This document shows positions 30,260 to 39,721 of a stretch of DNA of 64,000 bases, in pieces. Numbering within the stretch: the stretch's first letter is position 1; every line of letters starts with the position of its first letter. Position numbers and translations under genes: made by a program. Source of the DNA: Afipia sp. (GTDB taxonomy: Bacteria; Pseudomonadota; Alphaproteobacteria; Rhizobiales; Xanthobacteraceae); the NCBI GenBank assembly GCA_024508675.1, contig JANINQ010000003.1, forward strand, positions 283,282-347,281, written 5' to 3'. Under the pieces are notes generated by a model. It did not search any database, was not told the DNA's origin, and was given only the letters and a program-made list of their open reading frames with translations.

Positions 30260-32023
30260 ATGCAGCCCGCTAAGACAGCCAGCCACGCTTCCTCGCCCCG
30301 TTCCGAACTGGGCACCGCCTTGCGCGCCTGCCGCAGCGCCTTTGTCGGCGTCGGCGTGATGAGCTGTGTGATCAATATTCTCTACCTGACCGGCTCGTTC
30401 TTCATGCTCGAGATCTACGACCGGGTGCTGCCCAGCCGCAGCATTCCGACGCTTGTAGGTCTGATCGTGCTGGCGGGCGGCCTCTACATGGTTCAGGGCA
30501 TTCTCGACCTGATCCGCGGACGCATCCTGATCCGGATCGGATCGACGCTGGATGAAATGCTCAGCCGCCGGGTCTACGACGTTGTGGTCCGGATGCCGCT
30601 GTTCGTGGGAAACCGCAGCGAAGGCCTTCAGCCGCTGCGCGATCTCGACAATGTCCGGTCGTTTCTTTCGGGGATGGGGCCGGGCGCATTGTTCGACCTG
30701 CCATGGCTGCCGCTGTATCTCGCGATCTGCTTCGCCTTCCATCCGCTGATCGGCGTGACTGCACTGGCAGGCGCCGCGCTTCTGATCGCCCTGACCATCC
30801 TGACCGAATACCTGACCCATGATCCGATGAAGCGCTCCACGGCACTGGCAATGCGCCGTCAGGATCTGGCGCTGGCCAGCCGCCGCAATGCCGAAGTGCT
30901 GGCCGCCATGGGCATGGCGGGCCGCGTCGGCAAGCGATGGGAAGACTCGAACCGCGATTACCTCGCCACCAACCAGAGGGCGAGCGATGTTGCGGGTGGT
31001 CTCGGCGCCATCGCCAAGGTGATGCGGATGATGCTGCAGTCCGCCGTCCTCGGCGTCGGCGCGTATCTCGTCATTAATCAGCAGGCGACCGCGGGCATCA
31101 TCATTGCCGGTTCGATCCTGAGTGCGCGGGCGCTGGCGCCCGTCGATCTGGCCATCGCGCACTGGAAAGGTTTTGTGGCCGCCCGGCAGAGCTGGCACCG
31201 CCTCAACCGGCTGCTTGGCATGTTGCCGGAGCAGGACGCGCCGACGCTGCTCGAGCCTCCGGTTAGCAAGCTGTCCGTTGAGACGCTCGCTATCAGCCCG
31301 CCGGGTGAACAGAAGGTCGTGGCGCAGGACGTCACGTTTGCACTGGAGGCGGGACAGGCGGTCGGCGTGATCGGTCCCAGCGGATCGGGGAAATCCTCGC
31401 TGGTGCGCGCGCTGGTTGGTGTCTGGAAGCCCATCCGCGGCAATGTCCGCCTCGATGGCGCGGCGCTCGACCAATGGTCGCCGGAAGTGCTGGGACGCCA
31501 CATCGGCTATCTGCCGCAGGATGTGGAGCTGTTTGCCGGTACCATTGCCCAGAACATTTCGCGCTTCGAGGAAAATGCCTCGCCGGACAGCATCATCGCG
31601 GCCGCGCGCGAAGCCCGTGTCCACGACATGATCATTGGTATGAAGGACGGCTACGATACCCAGATCGGCGATCAGGGCAGCGTGCTCTCCGCCGGTCAGG
31701 CGCAGCGCATTGCGCTGGCGCGGGCGCTCTACGGCAATCCGTTCCTTGTGGTGCTGGACGAGCCCAACTCCAATCTCGACAGCGAGGGCGACGCGGCCCT
31801 GAACAAGGCCATCCTCGCTGTCCGCGCGCGTGGCGGCGTGGTCGTCGTCGTGGCGCATCGTCCGATCGGTATCGAGAGTGTCGACCTCATTCTGGTGATG
31901 AAGGATGGCCGTGTGCAGGCCTTCGGACCGAAGGAAGCCGTGCTCGGCCAGGTGCTGCAGCGCCCGGTCGCCGCGCCGCCTGCCATCAAGATTGTCTCGG
32001 ACAAGGGAGGAGCGCCGTCATGA
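30260..32023 (+). CDS. Type I secretion permease/ATPase (PrtD family)
   Basis: SCVINILYLTGSFFMLEIYDRVLPSRSIPTLVGL; Walker A GPSGSGKSSLVRAL; LSAGQAQRIALARALYGNPFLVVLDEPNSNLD. Confidence 0.92.
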   Translation: MQPAKTASHASSPRSELGTALRACRSAFVGVGVMSCVINILYLTGSFFMLEIYDRVLPSRSIPTLVGLIVLAGGLYMVQGILDLIRGRILIRIGSTLDEMLSRRVYDVVVRMPLFVGNRSEGLQPLRDLDNVRSFLSGMGPGALFDLPWLPLYLAICFAFHPLIGVTALAGAALLIALTILTEYLTHDPMKRSTALAMRRQDLALASRRNAEVLAAMGMAGRVGKRWEDSNRDYLATNQRASDVAGGLGAIAKVMRMMLQSAVLGVGAYLVINQQATAGIIIAGSILSARALAPVDLAIAHWKGFVAARQSWHRLNRLLGMLPEQDAPTLLEPPVSKLSVETLAISPPGEQKVVAQDVTFALEAGQAVGVIGPSGSGKSSLVRALVGVWKPIRGNVRLDGAALDQWSPEVLGRHIGYLPQDVELFAGTIAQNISRFEENASPDSIIAAAREARVHDMIIGMKDGYDTQIGDQGSVLSAGQAQRIALARALYGNPFLVVLDEPNSNLDSEGDAALNKAILAVRARGGVVVVVAHRPIGIESVDLILVMKDGRVQAFGPKEAVLGQVLQRPVAAPPAIKIVSDKGGAPS

Positions 32024-33417
32024 AAAAGCCGACGCTCGCCGGAACCGAAGGCACCATTCGCGGCATTCTGAATGCGCTGTTTTCGCCGCTGGAGCGTATC
32101 TCGATCTTCAAGAGTCTCGACAAGCCGGGTTCCCGTGGCTCGATCCGCTTTCATCTGATTGTGGGATTGGTTGTCGTGACGCTGCTGACCTGCGGCATCG
32201 GAGGCTGGGCCTCGACGGCGCAAATCTCGGGCGCGCTGATTGCGCCGGGCTCCATCGTGGTCGATTCCAACGTCAAGAAGGTGCAGCATCCGACCGGCGG
32301 CGTGGTCGGTGAGGTGAGGGCGCGCGATGGCGATCGCGTCAGGGCCGGTGACATCGTGGTGCGGCTCGACGACACGGTGACCAAGGCTAGCCTCGCCATT
32401 GTGACCAAGGGACTGAATGGCCTGCTGGCGCGCCGTGCGCGGCTGCTCGCCGAGCAGGAAGGTCTGGACCGGATCACATTCCCGCCAGAACTGATGGATT
32501 ATTTCTCCGATCCGGAAGTGCGATCGTTGATCGGAAGCGAGATCAAGCTGTTCCAGGTGCGCTCATCCGGCCGGGTCAATCAGAAAGCCCAGCTCAAGGA
32601 ACGCATCGCGCAGCTCAAGGAAGAAATCGGCGGCCTTGAAGCGCAGGAAAACGCCAAGTCTCGCGAGATCGAGCTGATCCAGAAAGAGCTTGTCGGCGTG
32701 CGCGATCTCTACGCTAAGAACCTCGTCCAGATTTCGCGCCTGACTGTGCTTGAGCGCGACGCTGCGCGGCTCGATGGCGACCGTGCGCAGTTCGTCGCGC
32801 AGAAGGCGCAGGCTAAGGGGAAGATCACGGAAATCGAATTGCAGATCATCCAGATCGACAAGGACCTCTCCAGCGAAGTCTCCAAGGAGATGCGCGAGAT
32901 CAACGACAAGATCGGCGAGTTCGTCGAGCGCAAGGTGACGGCTGAAGACCAGCTCCGCCGCATCGACATTCGCGCGCCGCAGGACGGCATGGTGCTGCAG
33001 TCGACGGTTCATACCGTCGGCGGCGTCATCACCGCAGGCGACGCGATCATGCTGATCGTGCCGGAGTCCGACAACCTGTCGGTCGAGGCGAAGGTGAACC
33101 CGCAGGACATCGACCAGTTACGGATCGGGCAGAAGACGCTGCTGCGGCTTTCCGCCTTCAACCAGCGCACCACGCCGGAACTGAACGGCGCGGTCAGCCG
33201 CATCTCGCCCGATACCACCGTCGATCAGCGGACAGGCCAGAGCTATTACACCATCCGCGTTTCGCTGCCGCCGGAAGAGGTGGCGCGGCTGGGCGATGTC
33301 AAACTGATCCCGGGCATGCCTGTCGAGGCTTTTGTGCAAACCGGCGAGCGCACCATGATATCCTATCTGGCGAAGCCGCTGAGCGATCAGCTCATGCGCG
33401 CGTTCCGCGAGAAGTGA
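32020..33417 (+). CDS. HlyD family type I secretion periplasmic adaptor
   Basis: SGALIAPGSIVVDSNVKKVQHPTGGVVGEVRARDGDRVRAGDIVVRLDD; start ATG overlaps the upstream stop. The ORF-track start at 31474 lies inside the ABC gene. Confidence 0.92.
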   Translation: MKKPTLAGTEGTIRGILNALFSPLERISIFKSLDKPGSRGSIRFHLIVGLVVVTLLTCGIGGWASTAQISGALIAPGSIVVDSNVKKVQHPTGGVVGEVRARDGDRVRAGDIVVRLDDTVTKASLAIVTKGLNGLLARRARLLAEQEGLDRITFPPELMDYFSDPEVRSLIGSEIKLFQVRSSGRVNQKAQLKERIAQLKEEIGGLEAQENAKSREIELIQKELVGVRDLYAKNLVQISRLTVLERDAARLDGDRAQFVAQKAQAKGKITEIELQIIQIDKDLSSEVSKEMREINDKIGEFVERKVTAEDQLRRIDIRAPQDGMVLQSTVHTVGGVITAGDAIMLIVPESDNLSVEAKVNPQDIDQLRIGQKTLLRLSAFNQRTTPELNGAVSRISPDTTVDQRTGQSYYTIRVSLPPEEVARLGDVKLIPGMPVEAFVQTGERTMISYLAKPLSDQLMRAFREK

Positions 33418-33435
33418 TGGGTACCGGTTAGCGGC

Positions 33436-35688
33436 ATGGTGCATGCAATCCTGAAATGGATAGTCCGCTTTTTCGCGCGCCTCCGGCGTTATGCGCGGAT
33501 GTTCGGCTACGCGCGGCTGCTGTGTTTGCTGCTGCTCGTCGGTATGATCGGGCTTCGGGTCGCAGATCCGTTTCCGCTCGAGGAATTGCGGGTCAGGACT
33601 TTTGATGCCTATCAGGTTCTCCAGCCGCGCAAGATTACGCAGCGCCCGGTCGTCATCATCGACATTGACGAAAAAAGCCTCGCCAGGTTCGGCCAATGGC
33701 CGTGGCCGCGTACGCGTGTCGCCGATCTTGTTCAGCGTCTGACCGATCTTGGCGCTGCTGCGATCGCCTTCGATATTGTTTTTGCGGAAGAGGACCGGCT
33801 GTCGCCCGCTATCGCAGCCGATACATTCCGCGACCTCGATCAGGTCAGCAGGGACAGGTTGCGATCCTTACCCAGCAACGATCAGGTGTTCGCGGAGGTG
33901 TTGCGGAAATCGCCGGCGGTGCTTGGCGAGTCCGGCCTGCCGAAATTCGTGAAACAGCCTGAGCTCAAACTGCCGCTCACCGGACTTGCCACACTGGGAG
34001 ACGATCCGAGGCCGTTCCTGCTGCAGTTTCCCGGTCTGCTACGGAATATTCCGATTCTTGAAGAGGCGGCGCCCGGGCGCGGGTTGTTCACCATCCGGAC
34101 TGAACGCGACGGCATCGTCCGCCGCGTTCCGATGATCATGCAGGCGCAGGGCGACCTGATGCCGTCGCTGACGTTCGAGATGCTGCGCATCGTCACCAAA
34201 TCCGACACGATCCTGATAAAATCGGATGAGGCCGGTGTGAAGAGCGTCGCCGTGCCGGGTTTCGAGATTCCGACCGACCGGAACGGTCAGCTATGGGTGC
34301 ATTTCGCCAAGCACGATGCCGCACGTTACGTCTCTGCCGCGGACATACTGGAAGGCAAGGTCGGTCCTGACCAGATATCGCGCAAACTGATGCTGATCGG
34401 CACGTCCGCAGTCGGACTGCTGGACGTCAAAACCACGCCGCTCGATCCCGTGATGCCGGGTGTCGAAGTCCATGCGCAGGTGCTGGAAGCCGCGTTGACC
34501 CGGTCGGTGCTGTCACAGCCGAACTATGCGGTCGGCGCGGAGATCCTCACCGCGATCCTGTTCGGGATCGCCATCATCTGGCTTGCGCCGATCCTGAGCG
34601 CGATCATGCTGCTGCTGTTCGGCGGCGTCATCGTTGCGATCATGGTGGCGGCATCCTGGTACTTCTTTATCGAGCATCGGCTGCTGATCGATTTCACGTT
34701 CCCGCTGATCGCGAGCACGTCGATCTATCTGGTTCTGGTGTTCAGCAGCTATTTCCGAGAGCAGGCGCAGCGCCGCCGCATCCGTTCGGCATTCGGTCAG
34801 TACCTGTCGCCGGCGCTGGTCGAGCAATTGGCGCAGTCGCCTGAAAAGCTGGTGCTGGGCGGCGAGGAGCGGAACATGACCATCATGTTCAGCGACGTGC
34901 GCGGCTTCACGACAATTTCGGAATCGTTCAAGAGCGATCCGCAGGGCCTGACATCGCTGATGAACCGGTTCCTGACGCCGCTGACCAATGCGATTCTGGA
35001 TCGGAAAGGGACGATCGACAAGTATATGGGCGACGCCATCATGGCGTTCTGGAATGCACCGATCAATGACGAGGTGCACCAGATCAACGCCTGCAATGCG
35101 GCGCTCGACATGATCGATCGCATCGAGGCCTTGAATGTCGAGCGCGAGCGCGAGGCGAATGAGGCTGGCAAGCCGTTCATTCCGATGAAAGTCGGAATTG
35201 GCCTGAACACCGGTACCTGTGTTGTCGGCAACATGGGATCGAACCTGCGGTTCGATTATTCGGTGCTGGGTGACGCCGTGAACCTTGCTTCGCGCCTCGA
35301 AGGACAATCGAAATCCTATGGCGTTCCCATCATTGCCGGATCGGCCACGGCGCTCGCGGCCAAGGACAAGTTCGCCATCCTTGAAATCGATTTCATCACC
35401 GTGAAGGGCAAGAAGGAGCCCGAGGTGATCTATGCCGTTGTGGGCCGGGAGGATGTCGCCCAGTCCGGCCGCTTCCAGCGCATCCGAAATCTCTGCATCG
35501 AAATGCTGGCCTGTTATCGCGGCCGCGATTGGGACGGCGCTCTCGCTGCAATTGCGAAAAGCCGTGTTGCCGATGAGGCCAAGGACTTCGGCGCGCTTTA
35601 CGATCTTTATGCCGAGAGAATCGAGGCATTCCGCAAGACGCCGCCGCCCGATGACTGGGATGGCGTGGTCGCCCTGACAACCAAATAA
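33436..35688 (+). CDS. CHASE2-domain class III adenylate/guanylate cyclase
   Basis: CHASE2 (RTFDAYQVLQPRKITQRPVVIIDIDEKSLARFGQWPWPRT), TM segments, cyclase (MTIMFSDVRGFTTISESF, KYMGDAIMAFWNAP, GLNTGTCVVGNMGS). Confidence 0.92.
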   Translation: MVHAILKWIVRFFARLRRYARMFGYARLLCLLLLVGMIGLRVADPFPLEELRVRTFDAYQVLQPRKITQRPVVIIDIDEKSLARFGQWPWPRTRVADLVQRLTDLGAAAIAFDIVFAEEDRLSPAIAADTFRDLDQVSRDRLRSLPSNDQVFAEVLRKSPAVLGESGLPKFVKQPELKLPLTGLATLGDDPRPFLLQFPGLLRNIPILEEAAPGRGLFTIRTERDGIVRRVPMIMQAQGDLMPSLTFEMLRIVTKSDTILIKSDEAGVKSVAVPGFEIPTDRNGQLWVHFAKHDAARYVSAADILEGKVGPDQISRKLMLIGTSAVGLLDVKTTPLDPVMPGVEVHAQVLEAALTRSVLSQPNYAVGAEILTAILFGIAIIWLAPILSAIMLLLFGGVIVAIMVAASWYFFIEHRLLIDFTFPLIASTSIYLVLVFSSYFREQAQRRRIRSAFGQYLSPALVEQLAQSPEKLVLGGEERNMTIMFSDVRGFTTISESFKSDPQGLTSLMNRFLTPLTNAILDRKGTIDKYMGDAIMAFWNAPINDEVHQINACNAALDMIDRIEALNVEREREANEAGKPFIPMKVGIGLNTGTCVVGNMGSNLRFDYSVLGDAVNLASRLEGQSKSYGVPIIAGSATALAAKDKFAILEIDFITVKGKKEPEVIYAVVGREDVAQSGRFQRIRNLCIEMLACYRGRDWDGALAAIAKSRVADEAKDFGALYDLYAERIEAFRKTPPPDDWDGVVALTTK

Positions 35689-35822
35689 GGCAGGGAGTGT
35701 GTCCGCGCTATCGTCCACATGATCGTCTGGCAAGCCATTTTTTTGAACGCGATCAGACGCTATGCTGTTGGTGGGGATGACCGGCGCATGCCATCCTTGT
35801 GAAAGATTCATTGAGTTTTTTC

Positions 35823-36653
35823 ATGCCGGCCACAATGTCTGTGCGGTTCTGGGGTGTTCGTGGGAGCATTCCGTGCCCGGGTCCGAATACCGTGCGCTAC
35901 GGCGGCAATACGTCATGCGTCGAAGTGAGATGCGGTGACCATCGGCTCGTGTTCGATGCCGGATCTGGGCTGCGTGTGCTCGGCCTTGCGCTGGCGGATG
36001 AACCCGGCCCCGCCGACATCGATTTGTTTTTGAGCCACTGCCACATCGATCATGTGATCGGTCTGCCGTTCTTCGTGCCTGCCTTTGTGAAGGGAAATCG
36101 CCTTCGGCTGTGGGCCGGCAATCTCAAGGCCGCAGGCGGGGTGCAGGAAACCGTCCGGAAGCTGATGAGCTATCCGCTGTTTCCGATCGAGATCGAAGCC
36201 GCGCAGGGCAAGATCGAATTCAACGACTTTGAGCCCGGCGTCACTCTAACGCCCCGGCCCGGGGTCAAGGTCATGACCACGCCGCTCAACCATCCGGGCG
36301 GCGCCACGGGATACCGCGTGGAATATGGCGGTCGCGCCATGGCCTATATTACCGATACCGAACTCAATGCGGACGAGATGGACCCGGCGCTGCTTGAACT
36401 CGCCCGCGATGCGTCAATCGTCATCATCGATACGACATATACCGACGAAGAATTGCCGGAGCATGTCGGTTGGGGGCACTCAAGCTGGCAGCAGGCCGTC
36501 CGTCTGGCCAATGAGGCAGGGGTCGGGAAGCTTTTTCTGTTTCATCACGATCCCGAACACGACGACGACGAAATGGATCGCATCGCGGCGGCAGCAGCCA
36601 AGGCGCGCCCCGGAACTGTGGTCGCCAGGGAAGGGTTTTCGATCGATATCTGA
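35823..36653 (+). CDS. MBL-fold metallo-hydrolase
   Basis: VRFWGVRGSIPCPGPNTVRYGGNTSCVEV...SHCHIDHVIGLPFF; start 35799 also possible. Confidence 0.85.
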   Translation: MPATMSVRFWGVRGSIPCPGPNTVRYGGNTSCVEVRCGDHRLVFDAGSGLRVLGLALADEPGPADIDLFLSHCHIDHVIGLPFFVPAFVKGNRLRLWAGNLKAAGGVQETVRKLMSYPLFPIEIEAAQGKIEFNDFEPGVTLTPRPGVKVMTTPLNHPGGATGYRVEYGGRAMAYITDTELNADEMDPALLELARDASIVIIDTTYTDEELPEHVGWGHSSWQQAVRLANEAGVGKLFLFHHDPEHDDDEMDRIAAAAAKARPGTVVAREGFSIDI

Positions 36654-36817
36654 ATTGAGAACTGCGCACATTTTCGGCAGGGCGTCGCACGGCCTTCATG
36701 AAATGTCGCACGCGGATTTGACGACCGATTAACGCACCCGCAGTGAGAACCGTTGTTGCGGTGCGCGCCGGGCGGCATAATACATACCAGCTTTCCTTTA
36801 GCCTCAGGTTGATTCCG

Positions 36818-37462
36818 ATGGATATGTCAGGTCTCGTTTCCGGAGCCGGCGGGTTTATCGCGTCTGCATTCGTGGTGGCGGGCTACACGATGCGGACGAT
36901 GATCCCGCTCCGTATTTTCGGAATTCTCACCAACGTCGTGCTGATCGTTTTCTCGGTGATGCACCATCACTACCCGGTGATGGTGCTGCACATGATCCTG
37001 CTGCCGCTCAATGTCTATCGCCTGCGCGAAATGCTGCAGCTCGTGGCGGAGGTCAAGCGTTCGGTCAACAGCGACCTCTCGATGGCGTGGCTGAAGCCTT
37101 TCATGACGGAACGGAAGTGCGCCACAGGTGAGGTCCTCTTCTACAAGCACGAAAAGGCCGAGGAGATGTATTACATAGTCAGCGGCCGCTATCGGCTTGT
37201 GGAGTCCGGCATCGAACTTCCGGTTGGTGCGCTTGTCGGCGAACTCGGCATGCTGTCCCCGTCGAACAAGCGGACCCAGACGCTGGAATGTCTGGAGGGC
37301 GGGCTGGTGCTGAGCGTGACCTACGCAAAGGTGCAGGAACTGTATGTCCAGAATCCCGAATTCGGATTCTACTTCCTGCGTCTGGTCAGCGCGCGGCTGT
37401 TTCAGAATCTCGGGCGGCTTGAAGAGCAATTGGCCGCGACCGCCGCTCAGGCTTCGTCATGA
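36818..37462 (+). CDS. Membrane protein with C-terminal cyclic-nucleotide-binding (Crp-like) domain
   Basis: N-terminal hydrophobic segments followed by CATGEVLFYKHEKAEEMYYIVSGRYRLVESGIELPVGALVGELGMLSPSNKRTQTLECLEGG. Confidence 0.82.
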   Translation: MDMSGLVSGAGGFIASAFVVAGYTMRTMIPLRIFGILTNVVLIVFSVMHHHYPVMVLHMILLPLNVYRLREMLQLVAEVKRSVNSDLSMAWLKPFMTERKCATGEVLFYKHEKAEEMYYIVSGRYRLVESGIELPVGALVGELGMLSPSNKRTQTLECLEGGLVLSVTYAKVQELYVQNPEFGFYFLRLVSARLFQNLGRLEEQLAATAAQASS

Positions 37463-38361
37463 AAATACGGGTCAAGGTCCCGCCATCGCCTTACCGGTTG
37501 CTCAAGGAGCGTTACTTCGGCGAGGAGACGCGAAACCCGCGCGAGGCCCGCGCGGCGCTCGTCCGGCTGTCGGCGCGCCTTCCGGTGGATGTCGTGCCGA
37601 TCGTCAGCGAAGCGGTGCATTCGCTGATCGACTATCAGGACCCGGATTATGCACTGGCCTATCTCGACAGGATCGGACGTTATGTCGGGCCGGTCGGGGT
37701 CACCGTTCCCAACCTTCCGGAACTGGCGCAGCTTCTGTCGGACCGGATGCATTTCGAGGACCCGATTCGCATCGCGCAACTCAAGCTGACGGATGTGGGT
37801 GGCGTGAACGCCGAAGCCGATGGGCAGTCCATCGATAGGGTAGAGCGGTTTCGCTGGGATGAAGTCATTGCGATGCTTCCCCCGAAAGCTGCTGCTCCGG
37901 CACTGGATATTTTCAAACGGCTGCGACTGGCCCGGCTGACACGCCGATCTGTCACCCTGCGGTTCAGCGCAAGAAGCCGGTTCTCGCTTCGCAAGCTGAA
38001 GTGGCTGGCCGCGGCGCGGATCACGCGGCCATTTTCCGAGCGATTCAAGAAAGAGCGGGTTTGGGTGGAGCGGTGGCTTCATATGGTGGACCGCAGCCTG
38101 GTGAAGCAGCCGGAGGCAACCGTGGCCATTATCCGGACCGCAAATCTCATCAAGGGGCACGGCGATGCCTATCAGAACGGTCTTGCGGAATGGAATGTCA
38201 TCATCGATCGTCTGGTGAAGCCGACATGCGATGGCGATCTGCCGCTGCCGAAGCTGGGAGAGGCCATCAGTGAAGCACGCGAGGCAGCCGGTGGCGGGCA
38301 GGATCAGGCCCGTCTTCTGGATGCTGTGGAGCAGTTGCGGGCGCAAGCCCTTGCGCATTGA
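37459..38361 (+). CDS. Hypothetical protein, possibly related to the C-terminal region of indolepyruvate ferredoxin oxidoreductase (weak call)
   Basis: Overlaps the CNB gene by 4 bp (ATGA); PPSPYRLLKERYF...RLRRLARLRRT-like composition. Family assignment from memory only. Confidence 0.4.
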   Translation: MKIRVKVPPSPYRLLKERYFGEETRNPREARAALVRLSARLPVDVVPIVSEAVHSLIDYQDPDYALAYLDRIGRYVGPVGVTVPNLPELAQLLSDRMHFEDPIRIAQLKLTDVGGVNAEADGQSIDRVERFRWDEVIAMLPPKAAAPALDIFKRLRLARLTRRSVTLRFSARSRFSLRKLKWLAAARITRPFSERFKKERVWVERWLHMVDRSLVKQPEATVAIIRTANLIKGHGDAYQNGLAEWNVIIDRLVKPTCDGDLPLPKLGEAISEAREAAGGGQDQARLLDAVEQLRAQALAH

Positions 38362-38468
38362 CCCAACCCGCTGCCGATAGCCTATAGATCGAAACTACAC
38401 TAATGTCCGGGCCGAACAGTGCCCGGCGGAATTCTGCCGCAAGCGGCATGTGCAATAGGGGGAATTCG

Positions 38469-38969
38469 ATGATCAAGTTTCGCGGTTTCTTGTCGGCGCT
38501 CGTGCCGGTTCTGGCGCTGACCGCATTCGCCGGCGTCCCGGACGCCAGAGCGGCCGATGACATCATCAAGCTCAGCAACAACCAGCGGATCGCCTGCGGC
38601 CGCGGCCTTAACGCCGGCAAGCTGCAGAACATCACCTGCAAGTCCTACGCGTACATTTTCAATACAAAGACGTCGGAATTCTATCGCTGCCAGGTCAACG
38701 TCGGCGTCACACGTGACAACAAGGAAATTCTCAAGGTCGATACCGACGGCTCCTGCAAATTGAAGGGGCGCATCTTCCCGTCTGACTCCAACTACGCCTT
38801 CGATGCGACGGAAACCGAGCCACCGAATACAAACTCCTTCTTCGGTTCGGGCGGCACCGCGATCTGGGTCAGCGACAGCACAAAGCTGAACGCGAAGGGA
38901 TGCATCATTCTCGGCGTCGGCGTGGGACCGGATGTCATGAAATGCGTCGACATGACGTTCGACAAATAG
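38469..38969 (+). CDS. Secreted hypothetical protein
   Basis: MIKFRGFLSALVPVLALTAFAGVPDARAADD signal peptide; RBS AGGGGG upstream. Confidence 0.65.
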   Translation: MIKFRGFLSALVPVLALTAFAGVPDARAADDIIKLSNNQRIACGRGLNAGKLQNITCKSYAYIFNTKTSEFYRCQVNVGVTRDNKEILKVDTDGSCKLKGRIFPSDSNYAFDATETEPPNTNSFFGSGGTAIWVSDSTKLNAKGCIILGVGVGPDVMKCVDMTFDK

Positions 38970-39036
38970 GGCTCCAGCGCCAGCCATGATTTGGGATTCG
39001 GCCTGCTTCGCGGATGACGTGGCGCAGGCCGAACCT

Positions 39037-39195
39037 TTATCGTTTCAGAAAGATCGCGAGAACCACCAGCGCGACGACGATTGTGATGCCGACCGCCCAA
39101 GTCGTCAGTCGGACGTCGCTCTTGCGTTCGCGGGCCGCTTCGTTCTCGGCAATTTTGAGGTTGCGATGCCTGTTGTCCTGTTGAGGCTGGCTCAC
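39037..39195 (-). CDS. 52-aa single-TM hypothetical protein (not in ORF track)
   Basis: Manual translation from GTG: VSQPQQDNRHRNLKIAENEAARERKSDVRLTTWAVGITIVVALVVLAIFLKR*; GGAG upstream. Confidence 0.6.
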   Translation of the reverse strand: MSQPQQDNRHRNLKIAENEAARERKSDVRLTTWAVGITIVVALVVLAIFLKR

Positions 39196-39408
39196 GACGT
39201 CTCCTGACTGCGGCAAGGTCTGAACAACATCGGTCTATCCGGTGCTGCGATCAATCAGCAAAGAACAATCGCGGGGGCATACCGTTCCAGGGGGCAATCC
39301 CGGGATCGGGGCGCCGGTTCTCTCAACCGTGATCGGCCCGGGACATTTCCGGCTTGAGAGGCGGGTTTCCTTGGTGTCACATCCCGTCCAGCACGAATCG
39401 AGGATTTC

Positions 39409-39681
39409 ATGACCTTTTCCCAGCGCGCCTTGCTGACGTTTGCCGGCCTTGTCCTGTCTGGGCTAACTCCAGCTCAGGCAACGGAATATCCGTACTGCAT
39501 GACCTATGTTGAAGGGTGGTCCGGGGCGATCGAACGGTGTGATTACGCCACAATGGCGCAGTGTCAGGCATCCGCCGGGGGGCTGGGTGGATCGTGCACT
39601 CCGAACTGGAGACTGGCTTATAGCCGCGGTGGTGTCCCGGCGGAGCCGGTGGTGCCAAAGCGCAAGGCCAACCGGCACTAA
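39409..39681 (+). CDS. Small secreted DUF3551-like protein
   Basis: Signal peptide then EYPYCMTYVEGWSGAIERCDYATMAQCQASAGGLGGSCTPNWRL. Confidence 0.75.
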   Translation: MTFSQRALLTFAGLVLSGLTPAQATEYPYCMTYVEGWSGAIERCDYATMAQCQASAGGLGGSCTPNWRLAYSRGGVPAEPVVPKRKANRH

Positions 39682-39721
39682 TCTGCAGATGAGATGTGCC
39701 GCAAGCAGCGGCATGCAAGTG

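Noticed and set aside
30137-31858. 573-aa minus-strand ORF opposite the T1SS ATPase
   Set aside because: Shadow ORF; Walker/ABC signature motifs are on the + strand.
34513-35811. 432-aa minus-strand ORF opposite the cyclase
   Set aside because: Shadow ORF; no domain recognised, while the + strand has CHASE2 and cyclase domains.
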